Of a stretch of 64,000 bases of DNA, positions 35,130 through 44,119 are shown piece by piece. The stretch spans positions 186,001 to 250,000 of the forward strand of contig NZ_JALHQD010000004.1 in the NCBI RefSeq assembly GCF_022842145.1. The letters run 5' to 3'. The first letter of the stretch is position 1. Every line of letters begins with the position of its first letter. The DNA comes from Tabrizicola sp. GTDB taxonomy: Bacteria; Pseudomonadota; Alphaproteobacteria; Rhodobacterales; Rhodobacteraceae. The notes under the pieces were generated by a model. That model had not been told where the DNA came from. It saw nothing but the letters and a program-made list of their open reading frames with translations, and ran no database searches. A program made the position numbers and the translations under genes.

Positions 35130-36485
35130 TTATCCTGCCCCGAACATTTCGCCCACAAACGCCGTCAGATCAGGCATCTGCCTGACCGTCAGCCCTGCGG
35201 CCCCTTCGATTTTCGAATGGGACGGCACGGTTGCCTGTGAGAAACCAAGTTTCGAGGCTTCTTTCAACCTGTTTTCGGTCTGGCCGACCGGGCGCAAGGC
35301 CCCGGAAAGGCTGATTTCTCCGAAAAGCACCATGTCGGGCGGTATCGCCACGTCCTCGCGCGCCGAAAGAAGCGCCCCGGCGACGGCTAGGTCTGCGGCG
35401 GGCTCGGAGACGCGAAACCCGCCGGCGACGTTCAGGAAGACGTCCAGCCCGGCGAAGGGAATGCCGCAGCGAGCCTCAAGCACGGCGAGGATGGTGGAGA
35501 CGCGGCCGCTGTCCAGCCCGACCACCGTACGACGCGGGCTCGCAAGGGTGGATGGGGCGACGAGGGCCTGGATCTCGGTCAGGACGGGGCGGGTGCCCTC
35601 GATCCCGGAGAAGACGGCAGATCCCGGGGCCGGCTGGTCGCGGTTGGCCAGGAACAGGGCCGAGGGGTTCGGCACCTCGGCCAAGCCGCCACCGGTCATC
35701 TCGAAGACGCCGATTTCATCCGCAGGTCCGAAGCGGTTCTTGACGGCGCGCAGGATGCGGAACTGGTGGCCACGCTCGCCCTCGAAATAAAGGACGGTGT
35801 CGACCATGTGCTCGACGACGCGCGGGCCGGCGATCTGGCCGTCCTTGGTGACGTGGCCGACGAGGATGATCGCCACGCCGCGGCGCTTGGCAAAGGTGAC
35901 AAGCTCATGCGCTGCGGCGCGGACCTGAGACACGGAACCTGGAGCCGCCTCGACGCTGTCCAGCCACATCGTCTGAATCGAGTCGATGATTGCCAGGGCG
36001 GGGCGTTCTGCATCCAGCGTGGTCAGGATGTCGCGAAGGTTGGTCTCGGCGCCGAGCTGGACGGCGGCATCGGTCAGGCCAAGGCGTTGTGCGCGCATCC
36101 GAACCTGGGCCGCGGCTTCTTCGCCGGAGATGTAAAGGCATTTCAAACCCTTGCGGGCGAAGCTTGCGGTGGCTTGCAGCAAAAGCGTGGATTTGCCGAT
36201 GCCTGGGTCACCGCCCACCAGAATGGCCGAGGCGGGGACAAGACCGCCGCCAAGAACCCGGTCCAGCTCGTCGATGCCGGACGACGCGCGGGGCGGTGCT
36301 GCCTCCTCGGTCGCAAGGTCCGAAAGCGGGATCATCCGGCCCTTGGCGCCAAGCGACTTGGGGCCGGTGGACAGGGGGGCTTCTTCCGCAATGGTGTTCC
36401 ACCCACCGCAGGCGTCGCATTTGCCGGCCCATTTCCGATAGGCGGCACCGCAGACAGTGCAGGTGAACGAGGCATTCTGTTTCAT
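35130..36485 (-). CDS. radA: DNA repair protein RadA
   Basis: 451 residues in the RadA order: zinc finger (CTVCGAAYRKWAGKCDACGGW, residues 10-30), RecA-like ATPase with Walker A GGDPGIGKST (near residue 92), the RadA-specific KNRFG motif, and a C-terminal Lon-like domain (GLDSGRVSTILAVLEARCGI...). RadA processes branched recombination intermediates during homologous repair. It follows the PqiA-like gene by 109 bp and precedes cvpA by 34 bp on the minus strand. Confidence 0.95.
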   Translation of the reverse strand: MKQNASFTCTVCGAAYRKWAGKCDACGGWNTIAEEAPLSTGPKSLGAKGRMIPLSDLATEEAAPPRASSGIDELDRVLGGGLVPASAILVGGDPGIGKSTLLLQATASFARKGLKCLYISGEEAAAQVRMRAQRLGLTDAAVQLGAETNLRDILTTLDAERPALAIIDSIQTMWLDSVEAAPGSVSQVRAAAHELVTFAKRRGVAIILVGHVTKDGQIAGPRVVEHMVDTVLYFEGERGHQFRILRAVKNRFGPADEIGVFEMTGGGLAEVPNPSALFLANRDQPAPGSAVFSGIEGTRPVLTEIQALVAPSTLASPRRTVVGLDSGRVSTILAVLEARCGIPFAGLDVFLNVAGGFRVSEPAADLAVAGALLSAREDVAIPPDMVLFGEISLSGALRPVGQTENRLKEASKLGFSQATVPSHSKIEGAAGLTVRQMPDLTAFVGEMFGAG

Positions 36486-36594
36486 GATGCGGGACAGTGA
36501 CCGGTGTTTTGGGCAGTATCAAGGCGTCAGGGCGACAAGAATCTTGGGGAAGGTTCCAGTCGATTTCCGTGAACGAGGAACTTGGGGCCGCGAC

Positions 36595-37020
36595 TTACGT
36601 GGTCGGCTTCGTTTTCCAGGAAATCAGGACCTGCGCCAGGATGCAGCCGGTGAAGAGGTAAAGGCCCCAGGCCGTCTCGACGGTGACGTGGCCTGCACCC
36701 TTGGCGATGACGATGTAAAGCGCGATCAGGAAGACGTCGGCCATCGCGAGCTTCCCCAGGATTTCCAGCGCCGGGAGGGTTCTGGGGCTGAGGAGGTTCC
36801 AGTGCAAAAGCGCCAAGCCGATGGTCTTGGCGTAAGGCGCGAAGATCGCGAGGAAGGTGACGAGGAGGGCCAGGGCGGCGTCGGATTCCCACAGGGACTG
36901 AAGGCCGGTGATCACGCTGATCTCGTCCATCCCGAACACCGGCAAGAGGGCGGCGCGCAGAAGCGGCGCGAACCAGGCGATGGGGAAGAGGACGAGGAGG
37001 GCGAGGTTGAGGTATTTCAT
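36595..37020 (-). CDS. PqiA-domain membrane protein
   Basis: 141 residues with four membrane segments, matching one PqiA/YebS membrane domain (GMDEISVITGLQSLWESDAALALLVTFLAIFAPYAKTIGLALLHW; ALEILGKLAMADVFLIALYIVIAK). Full PqiA has two such halves; this is a single half. PqiA-type proteins associate with MCE lipid-transport systems. It lies 24 bp after mlaF, so it may serve the same lipid-transport complex. No PqiB-like MCE protein is in the window. Confidence 0.8.
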   Translation of the reverse strand: MKYLNLALLVLFPIAWFAPLLRAALLPVFGMDEISVITGLQSLWESDAALALLVTFLAIFAPYAKTIGLALLHWNLLSPRTLPALEILGKLAMADVFLIALYIVIAKGAGHVTVETAWGLYLFTGCILAQVLISWKTKPTT

Positions 37021-37044
37021 GGCCGTGCCCCCTGGCTGGCTTCT

Positions 37045-37791
37045 CTAGCGGATGGCGGCGATGGGTCCCTCGGCGCGGCCGTGGATGAACTGCTGCACGT
37101 AAGGATCTTCCGTCGCGTCCAGGTCCGAGACCGGCCCGGACCAGCGGATCACCCCGCCGTGCAGCATCGCCACGTTATCCGCAATCGCCCGGACCGAGGA
37201 CATGTCATGGGTGATGGTCATCGCCGTGGCGCCCATCTCGGTCACGATCTCGCGGATCAGGTCGTTGATGACGCCGGCCATGATCGGGTCAAGGCCCGTG
37301 GTCGGCTCGTCGAAGAAGATGATCTCGGGTTGCGCCGCGATGGCGCGGGCCAGGCCGACACGCTTCTGCATGCCACCCGAAAGTTCCGCAGGGAAGAGGT
37401 CGGCGGTCTCGGGCTTCAGGCCCACGCGGCGAAGCTTTTCGATGGCAATCTCGCGGGCCTGGGCCTTGGGAAGTGCTTTCGGGCCACGGACCAGTCGGAA
37501 GGCGACGTTCTCCCAGACGCGAAGCGAGTCAAACAGCGCGCCGCCTTGGAAAAGCATTCCGAACCGGGCGAGGAAGGCGTCGCGGTCGCCTTTGGTGACG
37601 TCCTGCCCGTCCAGCGTGATCGTCCCGCTGTCGGGACGCACAAGGCCGAGCACTGATTTCAGCAGCACCGACTTGCCCGTCCCCGACCCGCCGATGATGA
37701 CCATCGAGGTGCCCGATGCGATCGACAGGTTCACACCCTGCAGGACACAGTTCTCGCCAAAGCGTTTGTGGACGTCATGAAGTTCGATCAT
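37045..37791 (-). CDS. mlaF: MCE-system ABC transporter, ATP-binding protein
   Basis: 248 residues. Walker A GGSGTGKSVLLK (near residue 36), signature LSGGMQKRVGLARA and Walker B IIFFDEPTTGLDP. The LSGGM signature is typical of MlaF/Ttg2A. With MlaE it moves phospholipids between the inner membrane and an MCE (MlaD) protein to keep outer-membrane asymmetry. The start is an ATG at 37791 overlapping the mlaE stop (ATGA). No mlaD follows; a PqiA-like gene does instead. Confidence 0.88.
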   Translation of the reverse strand: MIELHDVHKRFGENCVLQGVNLSIASGTSMVIIGGSGTGKSVLLKSVLGLVRPDSGTITLDGQDVTKGDRDAFLARFGMLFQGGALFDSLRVWENVAFRLVRGPKALPKAQAREIAIEKLRRVGLKPETADLFPAELSGGMQKRVGLARAIAAQPEIIFFDEPTTGLDPIMAGVINDLIREIVTEMGATAMTITHDMSSVRAIADNVAMLHGGVIRWSGPVSDLDATEDPYVQQFIHGRAEGPIAAIR

Positions 37792-38567
37792 GACGAGAAG
37801 AACACTTCGGTCAGGATGTAATTCGCCGCCAGGATCAGCACACTGGCGGACACGACGGCGGCCTTGGTCGCGGCCCCCACGCCTTGCGCACCGCGGGCCG
37901 AGTTCATGCCGTGGTAGCAGCCCATCAGAGCCACGATGAAGCCGAAAACCGCGCCTTTGACGAGGCCCGAGCCGATGTCCCACCCCTCAAGAAAATCGAC
38001 GGTGTTCTTGAGATAGGCGGCAGAGTTGAAATCCAGCCGGGTGATCCCGACCAGCCAACCGCCCATGATCCCGATGGCGTCGCCCACCGCGACCAGGATC
38101 GGCATCGACAGGGTTGCAGCGACCACGCGCGGAACGGCAAGGTATTTCAGGGGGTTGGTCGACAGCGTTACCAGCGCGTCGATCTGCTCGGTCACCTTCA
38201 TCGTGCCGATCTCGGCAGCGATCGACGACGCCACGCGGGCCGCGACCATCAGACCGCCCAACACCGGCCCAAGCTCGCGCGTCATACCGATGGCGACGAT
38301 GGAGGGCACGACGGATTCGGCGTTGAAGCGCGACCCGCCGGCATAGATCTGCAGCGCCAGCGCGCCCCCGGTGAAGATCGCGGTCAGGCCGACGACGGGC
38401 AGCGAATACCAGCCGATCTGCAAGAGCGACGAGCCAAGCTCGCGCAGATAGAAGGGCGGGCGCAGGATATGTCCCAGGACCGCTGCGGCAAACAGCGCCA
38501 CACGGCCGACTGCTGCGACGGCCTGCAGGACAGGGCGGCCCAGCGACCCCAGGGTCGCCTCGATCAT
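37788..38567 (-). CDS. mlaE: MCE-system ABC transporter, permease
   Basis: 259 residues, MlaE/YrbE family with about five membrane segments and the diagnostic core [68 protein letters not shown]. It is the transmembrane part of the phospholipid transporter. It overlaps alr at the start (ATGA at 38564) and mlaF at the end. The alr-mlaEF linkage is frequent in Rhodobacteraceae. Confidence 0.9.
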   Translation of the reverse strand: MIEATLGSLGRPVLQAVAAVGRVALFAAAVLGHILRPPFYLRELGSSLLQIGWYSLPVVGLTAIFTGGALALQIYAGGSRFNAESVVPSIVAIGMTRELGPVLGGLMVAARVASSIAAEIGTMKVTEQIDALVTLSTNPLKYLAVPRVVAATLSMPILVAVGDAIGIMGGWLVGITRLDFNSAAYLKNTVDFLEGWDIGSGLVKGAVFGFIVALMGCYHGMNSARGAQGVGAATKAAVVSASVLILAANYILTEVFFSS

Positions 38568-39613
38568 GCCGGACGCTCCTGGTAACGCCGGGTGTAGCGG
38601 GGGCCGAGTGCGGTCAGAAGTTCGTAGCCGATGGTTCCGGCCATGTCGGCCAGAGCGTCGACCGGCTGGTTCGGGCCGAGGATGTCCAGGGACTTCGGCA
38701 CCTCAGGAAGGTGGGTGATGTCAACCGTGATCAGGTCCATCGAGACGCGGCCCACCAGCGGGCAGGGCGTGTCGCCGTCCCAGAGATGCGCCTTGTTCGA
38801 CAGGGTCCGCGGCAAGCCGTCGGCATAGCCCGCAGCCAGGGTCGCAATCAGCGAAGGCCGGTCGGCGACCCAGGTGCAGCCGTAACCCACCGCCTCGCCG
38901 GGGGCGACCTCACGGGTCTGGATCACCGGAAGCGACAGGGTCAGGGCGGGGATCGCGGCCTCATGCGGCAGGCCGCCGTAGAGGCCCACGCCGGGGCGGG
39001 TCAGGTCGAAATGATAGCGCGGCCCCAGCAGGATGCCCCCGGTGGCCGCAAGGCTGCGTGGCAGGCCGGTGCCGTCGGTCATCTTGTGGAAGGCCGCAAG
39101 CTGCGCCTCGTTCAGCGGATGGTCCGGCTCGTCAGCGCAGGCAAGGTGGCTCATCAAAAGCTCTGGTCCCGTATCGATCAGGATCGGAGCGACGGCTTGC
39201 CATTCCAGCATCTCGACGCCCAGTCGGTTCATTCCGGTGTCAAGCTGCACCCCGAACGGGTGGCCCGGCAGCGATTCCAGGTGGCGGGTGATCTGCTCCA
39301 AGCTGTTCAGCATCGGCGTCAGATCCAGGTCATGGATCATCTCGGTATCGCCGGCCATGTGGCCCGACAGGACCGCGATCTGCGGCCCAGGACCCAGCGC
39401 CTGACGGACGGCGGCACCTTCCTCGGATTGGGCCACGAAGAAGCGCCGGGCACCGGCCGCTGCCAGGGAACGTGCAATCCGCGTCACGCCAAGCCCATAG
39501 GCATCGGCTTTCACCACCGCCGCAGTCTGCACACCGGGGCCGGACATCCGGTCCAGAGCGCGCCAGTTGGCGGCAATCGCATCGAGGTCAATCGTCAGGG
39601 TTCCAGTCGCCAT
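38564..39613 (-). CDS. alr: alanine racemase
   Basis: 349 residues. It interconverts L- and D-alanine for peptidoglycan. The PLP Lys is Lys35 in [10 protein letters not shown], and the second catalytic Tyr is in [20 protein letters not shown] and [11 protein letters not shown] are family signatures. It is the first gene of the long minus-strand run and its end overlaps the mlaE start. The 113-bp space to the divergent metal ATPase should hold the promoters of both. Confidence 0.94.
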   Translation of the reverse strand: MATGTLTIDLDAIAANWRALDRMSGPGVQTAAVVKADAYGLGVTRIARSLAAAGARRFFVAQSEEGAAVRQALGPGPQIAVLSGHMAGDTEMIHDLDLTPMLNSLEQITRHLESLPGHPFGVQLDTGMNRLGVEMLEWQAVAPILIDTGPELLMSHLACADEPDHPLNEAQLAAFHKMTDGTGLPRSLAATGGILLGPRYHFDLTRPGVGLYGGLPHEAAIPALTLSLPVIQTREVAPGEAVGYGCTWVADRPSLIATLAAGYADGLPRTLSNKAHLWDGDTPCPLVGRVSMDLITVDITHLPEVPKSLDILGPNQPVDALADMAGTIGYELLTALGPRYTRRYQERPA

Positions 39614-39726
39614 GCGGCTGTTTCGACCGGGGCGGGGTCGCGGTCAAGGGAAAACCTCGGACCGGGCGGGCGCTTGCCCTTTCCAGCCGCCTGCGCGACG
39701 GTGGGCCCTGGAAAAGGAGATCGCCG

Positions 39727-41622
39727 GTGTCCGAGCACAGCACGGAACATGACGAAGATGCGGATCTCTACCTGACGATCCTGTGCTGGATCGGCCTTGG
39801 CATCGCGACACTGGACGCCTTCCTGCAGCCGCTGCCCGCCGGCCTGGTCTGGGGTGCGCTGGGGCTGTCCTTCCTGACCGGCGGCCTGCCACCACTGCGG
39901 ACGGCGCTGGCGGAGCTTTGGCAGGACCACCGGCTGGACATCGACCTTCTGATGGTGGTGGCGGCCCTGGCGGCGGCGGCGGTTGGTGCGGCGCTGGAAG
40001 GGGCGGTGCTGCTGGCGCTATTCTCGCTGTCGCAGACGCTGGAGCATCGGGCGATGGGCAAGGCCCGCCGCGCCGTCGAGGCGTTGATGCAGCTACGGCC
40101 CGAGACGGCGCTGTTGGACGGGCCGGATGGGGTGGTCGAGGTGGCGGTGGCGGACCTCGTGCCGGGTGACCGGGTGATCCTGCGACCGGGCGCGCGCGTG
40201 CCGGTAGACGGCCGGGTGGCCGAGGGCGCGGGCCATCTGGACGAAAGCACGGTCACGGGGGAATCGCTTCCGGTGCGGAAGGCGGCAGGCGATCCGGTGC
40301 ATGAGGCGACGGTCAACCTCGACGGCATCCTGACGGTCGAGGTGACGCGGACCCTTGCCACCAGCACGGTTGCCCAGATGATCAAGCTGGTGACCGAGGC
40401 GCAGGCGATGAAATCGCCCTCGGAACGGTTTTCCGACTGGTTCGGCCAGCGTTACACCATTGCGGTGCTGGTGGGGTCGATCCTGTCCTGGTTCGGCTTT
40501 CGGTGGGCGGGCTATGAGGGCGGCGATGCGCTTTATCGCTCGGCGACGCTGCTGGTTGCGGCATCGCCTTGCGCGGTGGTGATCTCGGTCCCCGCCGCGA
40601 TCCTGTCGGCCTTGTCCGCAGCGGCGCGGGGCGGAGTGCTCTTCAAGGGCGGCGGGGCGCTGGAGGGTCTGGCCGAGGTTCGTACCTTCGCCTTCGACAA
40701 GACCGGCACGCTGACCACAGGCCTCGCCTCGGTCACCAATATCCGCGCGCTTCAGGGAGAGGAGGACGCCTTCCTTGCCCTCGCGGCGGGGCTGGAGGCG
40801 CAGTCCGAGCATCCCATCGCCGCCGCGATCCGACGTGAGGCGGCCGAACGCGGTCTCACTCCGGTCGCGGTCCGCGATGCGCGCTCACATCCTTCCGAGG
40901 GCATCACCGGGCAGGACGCCGAGGGGCCGGTCTGGGCCGGAAACGCGCGGATGCTGGCGGCGATGGGGGCGGCCCTGCCGCCTGAGCTGGAGGCGCTCGC
41001 CAATGGGGCCGAGACGCTGGTCGTCGTCGGCCGTGGGACACAGGTGCTGGGGGCCGTGACCGTGGCGGATGAGCCCCGGCAGACGGCAGCCGAGGCGCTG
41101 GTCGCGTTGAAGGCGGGCGGGCGCACCGAGATCCTGATGATGACCGGCGACCGCGCCCCGGTGGCGGCACGGATCGGCGAGCGGCTGGGGCTTGTACCGG
41201 CCGAAATCCACGCGGCCCTCCTGCCGGCGGACAAGGTCGCGCTGGTCGACGCGGCCGCCAAGCGCGGCAAGGTCGCTTTCATCGGCGACGGGGTGAACGA
41301 CGCCGCAGCCCTGGCGCGGGCTGATGTCGGCGTGGCTATGGGGGTGGCGGGCAGCGAGGTCGCACTGCAGGCCGCCGACGTGGCGCTGATGGCGGACGAT
41401 CTGCGCAAGCTGGCCGATGCCCGTCGCCTGGCCCGCCGCACGATGCGGGTGATCCGGCAGAACCTTACGCTCGCCCTGGGCGCGATGGCCGTCCTCGTGG
41501 TGGGAAGCCTGTTCTTCGAACTGCCATTGCCGCTGGCCGTTCTGGGCCACGAGGGCGGGACGTTGCTGGTCGTGCTGAACGGCCTCAGGCTTCTGGCCGA
41601 TCCGATCCGGGTGCGGGGCTAG
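39727..41622 (+). CDS. P1B-4-type metal-exporting ATPase (CoaT/CtpD/PfeT-like)
   Basis: 631 residues. The transmembrane metal site is SPC (near residue 280), with the paired HEGGT in the last membrane helix (near 607), the mark of subgroup P1B-4 that exports Co(II), Fe(II) or Zn(II). The phosphorylated Asp is in DKTGT (near 324), the actuator in DESTVTGES, and the hinge in GDGVNDAAAL (near 520). There is no N-terminal heavy-metal-binding domain. The start is a GTG with AAGGAG 7 bases upstream. Fe(II) or Co(II) export is the best guess. Its TAG stop shares four bases with the dnaB stop. Confidence 0.85.
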   Translation: MSEHSTEHDEDADLYLTILCWIGLGIATLDAFLQPLPAGLVWGALGLSFLTGGLPPLRTALAELWQDHRLDIDLLMVVAALAAAAVGAALEGAVLLALFSLSQTLEHRAMGKARRAVEALMQLRPETALLDGPDGVVEVAVADLVPGDRVILRPGARVPVDGRVAEGAGHLDESTVTGESLPVRKAAGDPVHEATVNLDGILTVEVTRTLATSTVAQMIKLVTEAQAMKSPSERFSDWFGQRYTIAVLVGSILSWFGFRWAGYEGGDALYRSATLLVAASPCAVVISVPAAILSALSAAARGGVLFKGGGALEGLAEVRTFAFDKTGTLTTGLASVTNIRALQGEEDAFLALAAGLEAQSEHPIAAAIRREAAERGLTPVAVRDARSHPSEGITGQDAEGPVWAGNARMLAAMGAALPPELEALANGAETLVVVGRGTQVLGAVTVADEPRQTAAEALVALKAGGRTEILMMTGDRAPVAARIGERLGLVPAEIHAALLPADKVALVDAAAKRGKVAFIGDGVNDAAALARADVGVAMGVAGSEVALQAADVALMADDLRKLADARRLARRTMRVIRQNLTLALGAMAVLVVGSLFFELPLPLAVLGHEGGTLLVVLNGLRLLADPIRVRG

Positions 41623-43136
41623 AAGCCCACATCCGGCCCGCCCTGACCCTGCCACGGCTTTGCCAGGTTGCCAAAGCGGGTGAACCGACCCTCGAACGAC
41701 AGCTCCACCGTGCCGATTGGACCGTGGCGCTGCTTGCCGATGATGACCTCGGCCTTGCCATGCACCGATTCCATGACCGACTGCCATTGGGCCATCTTTT
41801 CCAGCTCGTGGTCGCCGGGCTTTTCACGTTCCTTGTAGTACTCGTCCCGGTACACGAACATCACCACGTCCGCGTCCTGCTCGATCGAGCCCGATTCCCG
41901 CAGGTCGGACAGCTGCGGACGCTTGTCCTCGCGGCTTTCCACGGCGCGGGACAGCTGCGAGAGCGCGATGACCGGGATGTTCAGCTCCTTGGCGATGGCC
42001 TTCAGCCCTTGCGTGATCTCGCTAACCTCTTGCACCCGGTTTTCCTTGGACGTGCCTTTCAGAAGCTGCAGGTAGTCGATGATCAGCACATCCAGCCCGT
42101 GCGTCCGCTTCAACCGCCGCGCCCGCGCAGCGACCTGGCTGATCGGCAGGGCAGGGGTGTCGTCGATGTACAAGGGGCAGGCTTCCAGCGACTTCGCCGC
42201 TTCGACGAAACGGCGGAACTCCTGTTCGGTCATGTCGCCGCGGCGGATCTGTTCGGACGGAACCTCGGAGGCTTCGGACAGGATACGCGCCGCGAGCTGT
42301 TCGGCGCTCATTTCCAGCGAGAAGAACCCGACGACGCCGCCTTCGACCGAACCCTCACCGCCATCCGGCATGCGGCCCCGCTTGTGCGCCTTGGCGATGT
42401 TGAACGCGATGTTGGTGGCCAGCGAGGTCTTGCCCATCGACGGACGCCCGGCCAGGATCAGAAGGTCGGAAGGGTGCAACCCGCCCAGCTTCTTGTCCAT
42501 GTCGATCAGCCCGGTCGAGATGCCGGCCAGACCGCCCTCGCGCTGATAGGCGGCGTTGGCCACATTCACCGCGTCGGTTACGGCTTTGAGAAAGCTTTGG
42601 AATCCGCGCTCGGCGACGCCTTGCTCGCCCAGCTTGTACAGCCGCTGTTCGGCCTCGATGATCTGGTCCTTGGGTTCCGATGCGACTTCGACCTTGGCCG
42701 CCTGCGCCGCGATGTCCCGCCCCAGCTGGATCAGTTCGCGCCGAACCGCCAGATCATAGATCATCTGCGCATAGTCCCGCGCCGCATAGGCCGAGATCGC
42801 AGCCCCGGCAAGGCGCACCAGATAGGACGGTCCGCCCAACTCCTTCAGGCCGGCGTCGTCTTCCAGAAACGCCTTCAGCGTCACGGGCGAGGCAAGGGCG
42901 TTCTTCAGGATACGCGCCGCCGCGACCTCGAAGATCCGCTGGTGCACGGGGTCAAAGAAATGCTCGGCCTTCACCAGAGACGAGATGCGGTCGAAGATCT
43001 CGTTGTTGGTCAGGATTGCGCCCAGAAGCTGCTGCTCGGCTTCGATGTTGTGCGGCAGGACTTCCGACTGGGACCCAGCGTTCGCTGTCCCCGGAACGAT
43101 GGTGCCCATCGCCCTGAGTGCTGTGATCTCGGTCAT
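41619..43136 (-). CDS. dnaB: replicative DNA helicase
   Basis: 505 residues. DnaB N-terminal primase-interacting domain (PHNIEAEQQLLGAILTNNEIFDRIS) followed by the RecA-like helicase: Walker A GRPSMGKTSLA, FFSLEMSAEQLAARILSE, VLIIDYLQLL, and SQLSRAVESREDKRPQLSDLRESGSIEQDADV. It is the hexameric fork helicase. No intein is seen. The start at 43136 has GGGG 5-6 bases upstream. A pair of inverted DnaA boxes sits about 80 bp before it, and its TAG stop overlaps that of the convergent metal ATPase. Confidence 0.95.
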   Translation of the reverse strand: MTEITALRAMGTIVPGTANAGSQSEVLPHNIEAEQQLLGAILTNNEIFDRISSLVKAEHFFDPVHQRIFEVAAARILKNALASPVTLKAFLEDDAGLKELGGPSYLVRLAGAAISAYAARDYAQMIYDLAVRRELIQLGRDIAAQAAKVEVASEPKDQIIEAEQRLYKLGEQGVAERGFQSFLKAVTDAVNVANAAYQREGGLAGISTGLIDMDKKLGGLHPSDLLILAGRPSMGKTSLATNIAFNIAKAHKRGRMPDGGEGSVEGGVVGFFSLEMSAEQLAARILSEASEVPSEQIRRGDMTEQEFRRFVEAAKSLEACPLYIDDTPALPISQVAARARRLKRTHGLDVLIIDYLQLLKGTSKENRVQEVSEITQGLKAIAKELNIPVIALSQLSRAVESREDKRPQLSDLRESGSIEQDADVVMFVYRDEYYKEREKPGDHELEKMAQWQSVMESVHGKAEVIIGKQRHGPIGTVELSFEGRFTRFGNLAKPWQGQGGPDVGF

Positions 43137-43214
43137 GTCTGCCCCCTGCCGTTTTTCTGTTTTTTGGTGTCCACCGCCTAGCATGTCCAGCGGTGGATTG
43201 GGTTGGGGGAAAGC

Positions 43215-43237
43215 TGTGCATAAGCCGCTTATCCACA
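43215..43237. promoter_or_regulatory. pair of inverted DnaA boxes upstream of dnaB
   Basis: TGTGCATAA (43215-43223) and TTATCCACA (43229-43237) are two consensus DnaA boxes (TTATNCACA) facing each other across GCCGC. The symmetry extends one base outward on each side. This is in the 214-bp space between dnaB and pyrE, upstream of the dnaB start, so DnaA may control dnaB transcription. Confidence 0.7.
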
Positions 43238-43350
43238 GGATAAAGCCTACCACATCTTGCCCCGCCGTTGAAGCGGCAACCTATCCCTTGCTGGTTGAGC
43301 AGGCTTTAGTGGGCGGCTTTTCGACGGGCGCGACAGCGCTTGGACGGGAA

Positions 43351-44028
43351 TCAGGCCTTGCGGGCGTCCTGCCAGGCGCGGGGGGCTTTCAGGAAGCTTT
43401 CCACCTCGGCCAGCGTGGCCGCGTCGAAGGAGCCTTGCGCCCGCGCCTCCGCCAGCACGTCCCACCAGGTGCACAGGTGATGGAGCTTGACGCCATGTGC
43501 GCCCAGCTTCGCCTCGGTATCCGGGAAGATGCCATAGTAGAAGATCACCGCGGTATGGCCGCAGACCGCACCCGTCTCGCGGATCGCATCGACGAACGAC
43601 AGCTTGGAGCCGCCGTCCGTGGTCAGGTCCTCGACAAGAAGGACGCGCTGGCCTTCGGTCATCGCGCCTTCAATCCGGGCGTTGCGGCCATAGCCCTTGG
43701 GCTTCTTGCGCACGTAAGTCATTGGGAGCGCAAGCCGTTCCGCGACCAGGGCCGCAAAGGGAATGCCCGCCGTCTCGCCGCCGGCGATGTTGTCGAAGGC
43801 CTCGAAGCCCGCTTCCCGCATCACCGTGACCGACAGGAAATCCATCAGCACGGACCGGATGCGCGGATAGCTGATCAGCTTGCGGCAGTCGATGTAGGTG
43901 GGGCTGGGAAGGCCGGATGCCAGCGTGAAGGGCGTCTCGGCGTTGAAGTGCACGGCCTTGATTTCCAGAAGTGCACGGGCGGTCAGCCGGGCAATTTCAT
44001 CCTTGGGCGGGAAGGTCGAGGGGATCAT
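43351..44028 (-). CDS. pyrE: orotate phosphoribosyltransferase
   Basis: 225 residues. It joins orotate to PRPP to give OMP in pyrimidine synthesis. The PRPP-binding motif [14 protein letters not shown] is near residue 125 and the substrate loop is [17 protein letters not shown]. The length and C-terminal WWDVLAEAR segment match the alphaproteobacterial subtype. AAGGA is upstream of the ATG at 44028. It follows pyrC with 91 bp between them, containing a strong hairpin at 44060-44103. Confidence 0.93.
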   Translation of the reverse strand: MIPSTFPPKDEIARLTARALLEIKAVHFNAETPFTLASGLPSPTYIDCRKLISYPRIRSVLMDFLSVTVMREAGFEAFDNIAGGETAGIPFAALVAERLALPMTYVRKKPKGYGRNARIEGAMTEGQRVLLVEDLTTDGGSKLSFVDAIRETGAVCGHTAVIFYYGIFPDTEAKLGAHGVKLHHLCTWWDVLAEARAQGSFDAATLAEVESFLKAPRAWQDARKA

Positions 44029-44059
44029 GCGGAGGTCCTTTCGGGCGGGCTCGTCGTGC

Positions 44060-44103
44060 GACTTCGTCTTCTCCTCGCGGGTCCCCCGACGAGGGACGAA
44101 GTC
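44060..44103. repeat. long hairpin between pyrC and pyrE
   Basis: GACTTCGTC (44060-44068) and GACGAAGTC (44095-44103) form a perfect 9-bp stem; inside it CCTCG (44073-44077) pairs with CGAGG (44090-44094). It is in the 5' leader of pyrE, after the pyrC stop, with no T-run. It could adjust pyrE expression relative to pyrC or be an intergenic repeat. Confidence 0.5.
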
Positions 44104-44119
44104 CAACGAGGAGGTGGGG

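Noticed and set aside
43215-43237. Chromosomal replication origin
   Set aside because: Only two DnaA boxes are present, with no AT-rich unwinding region or further boxes nearby.
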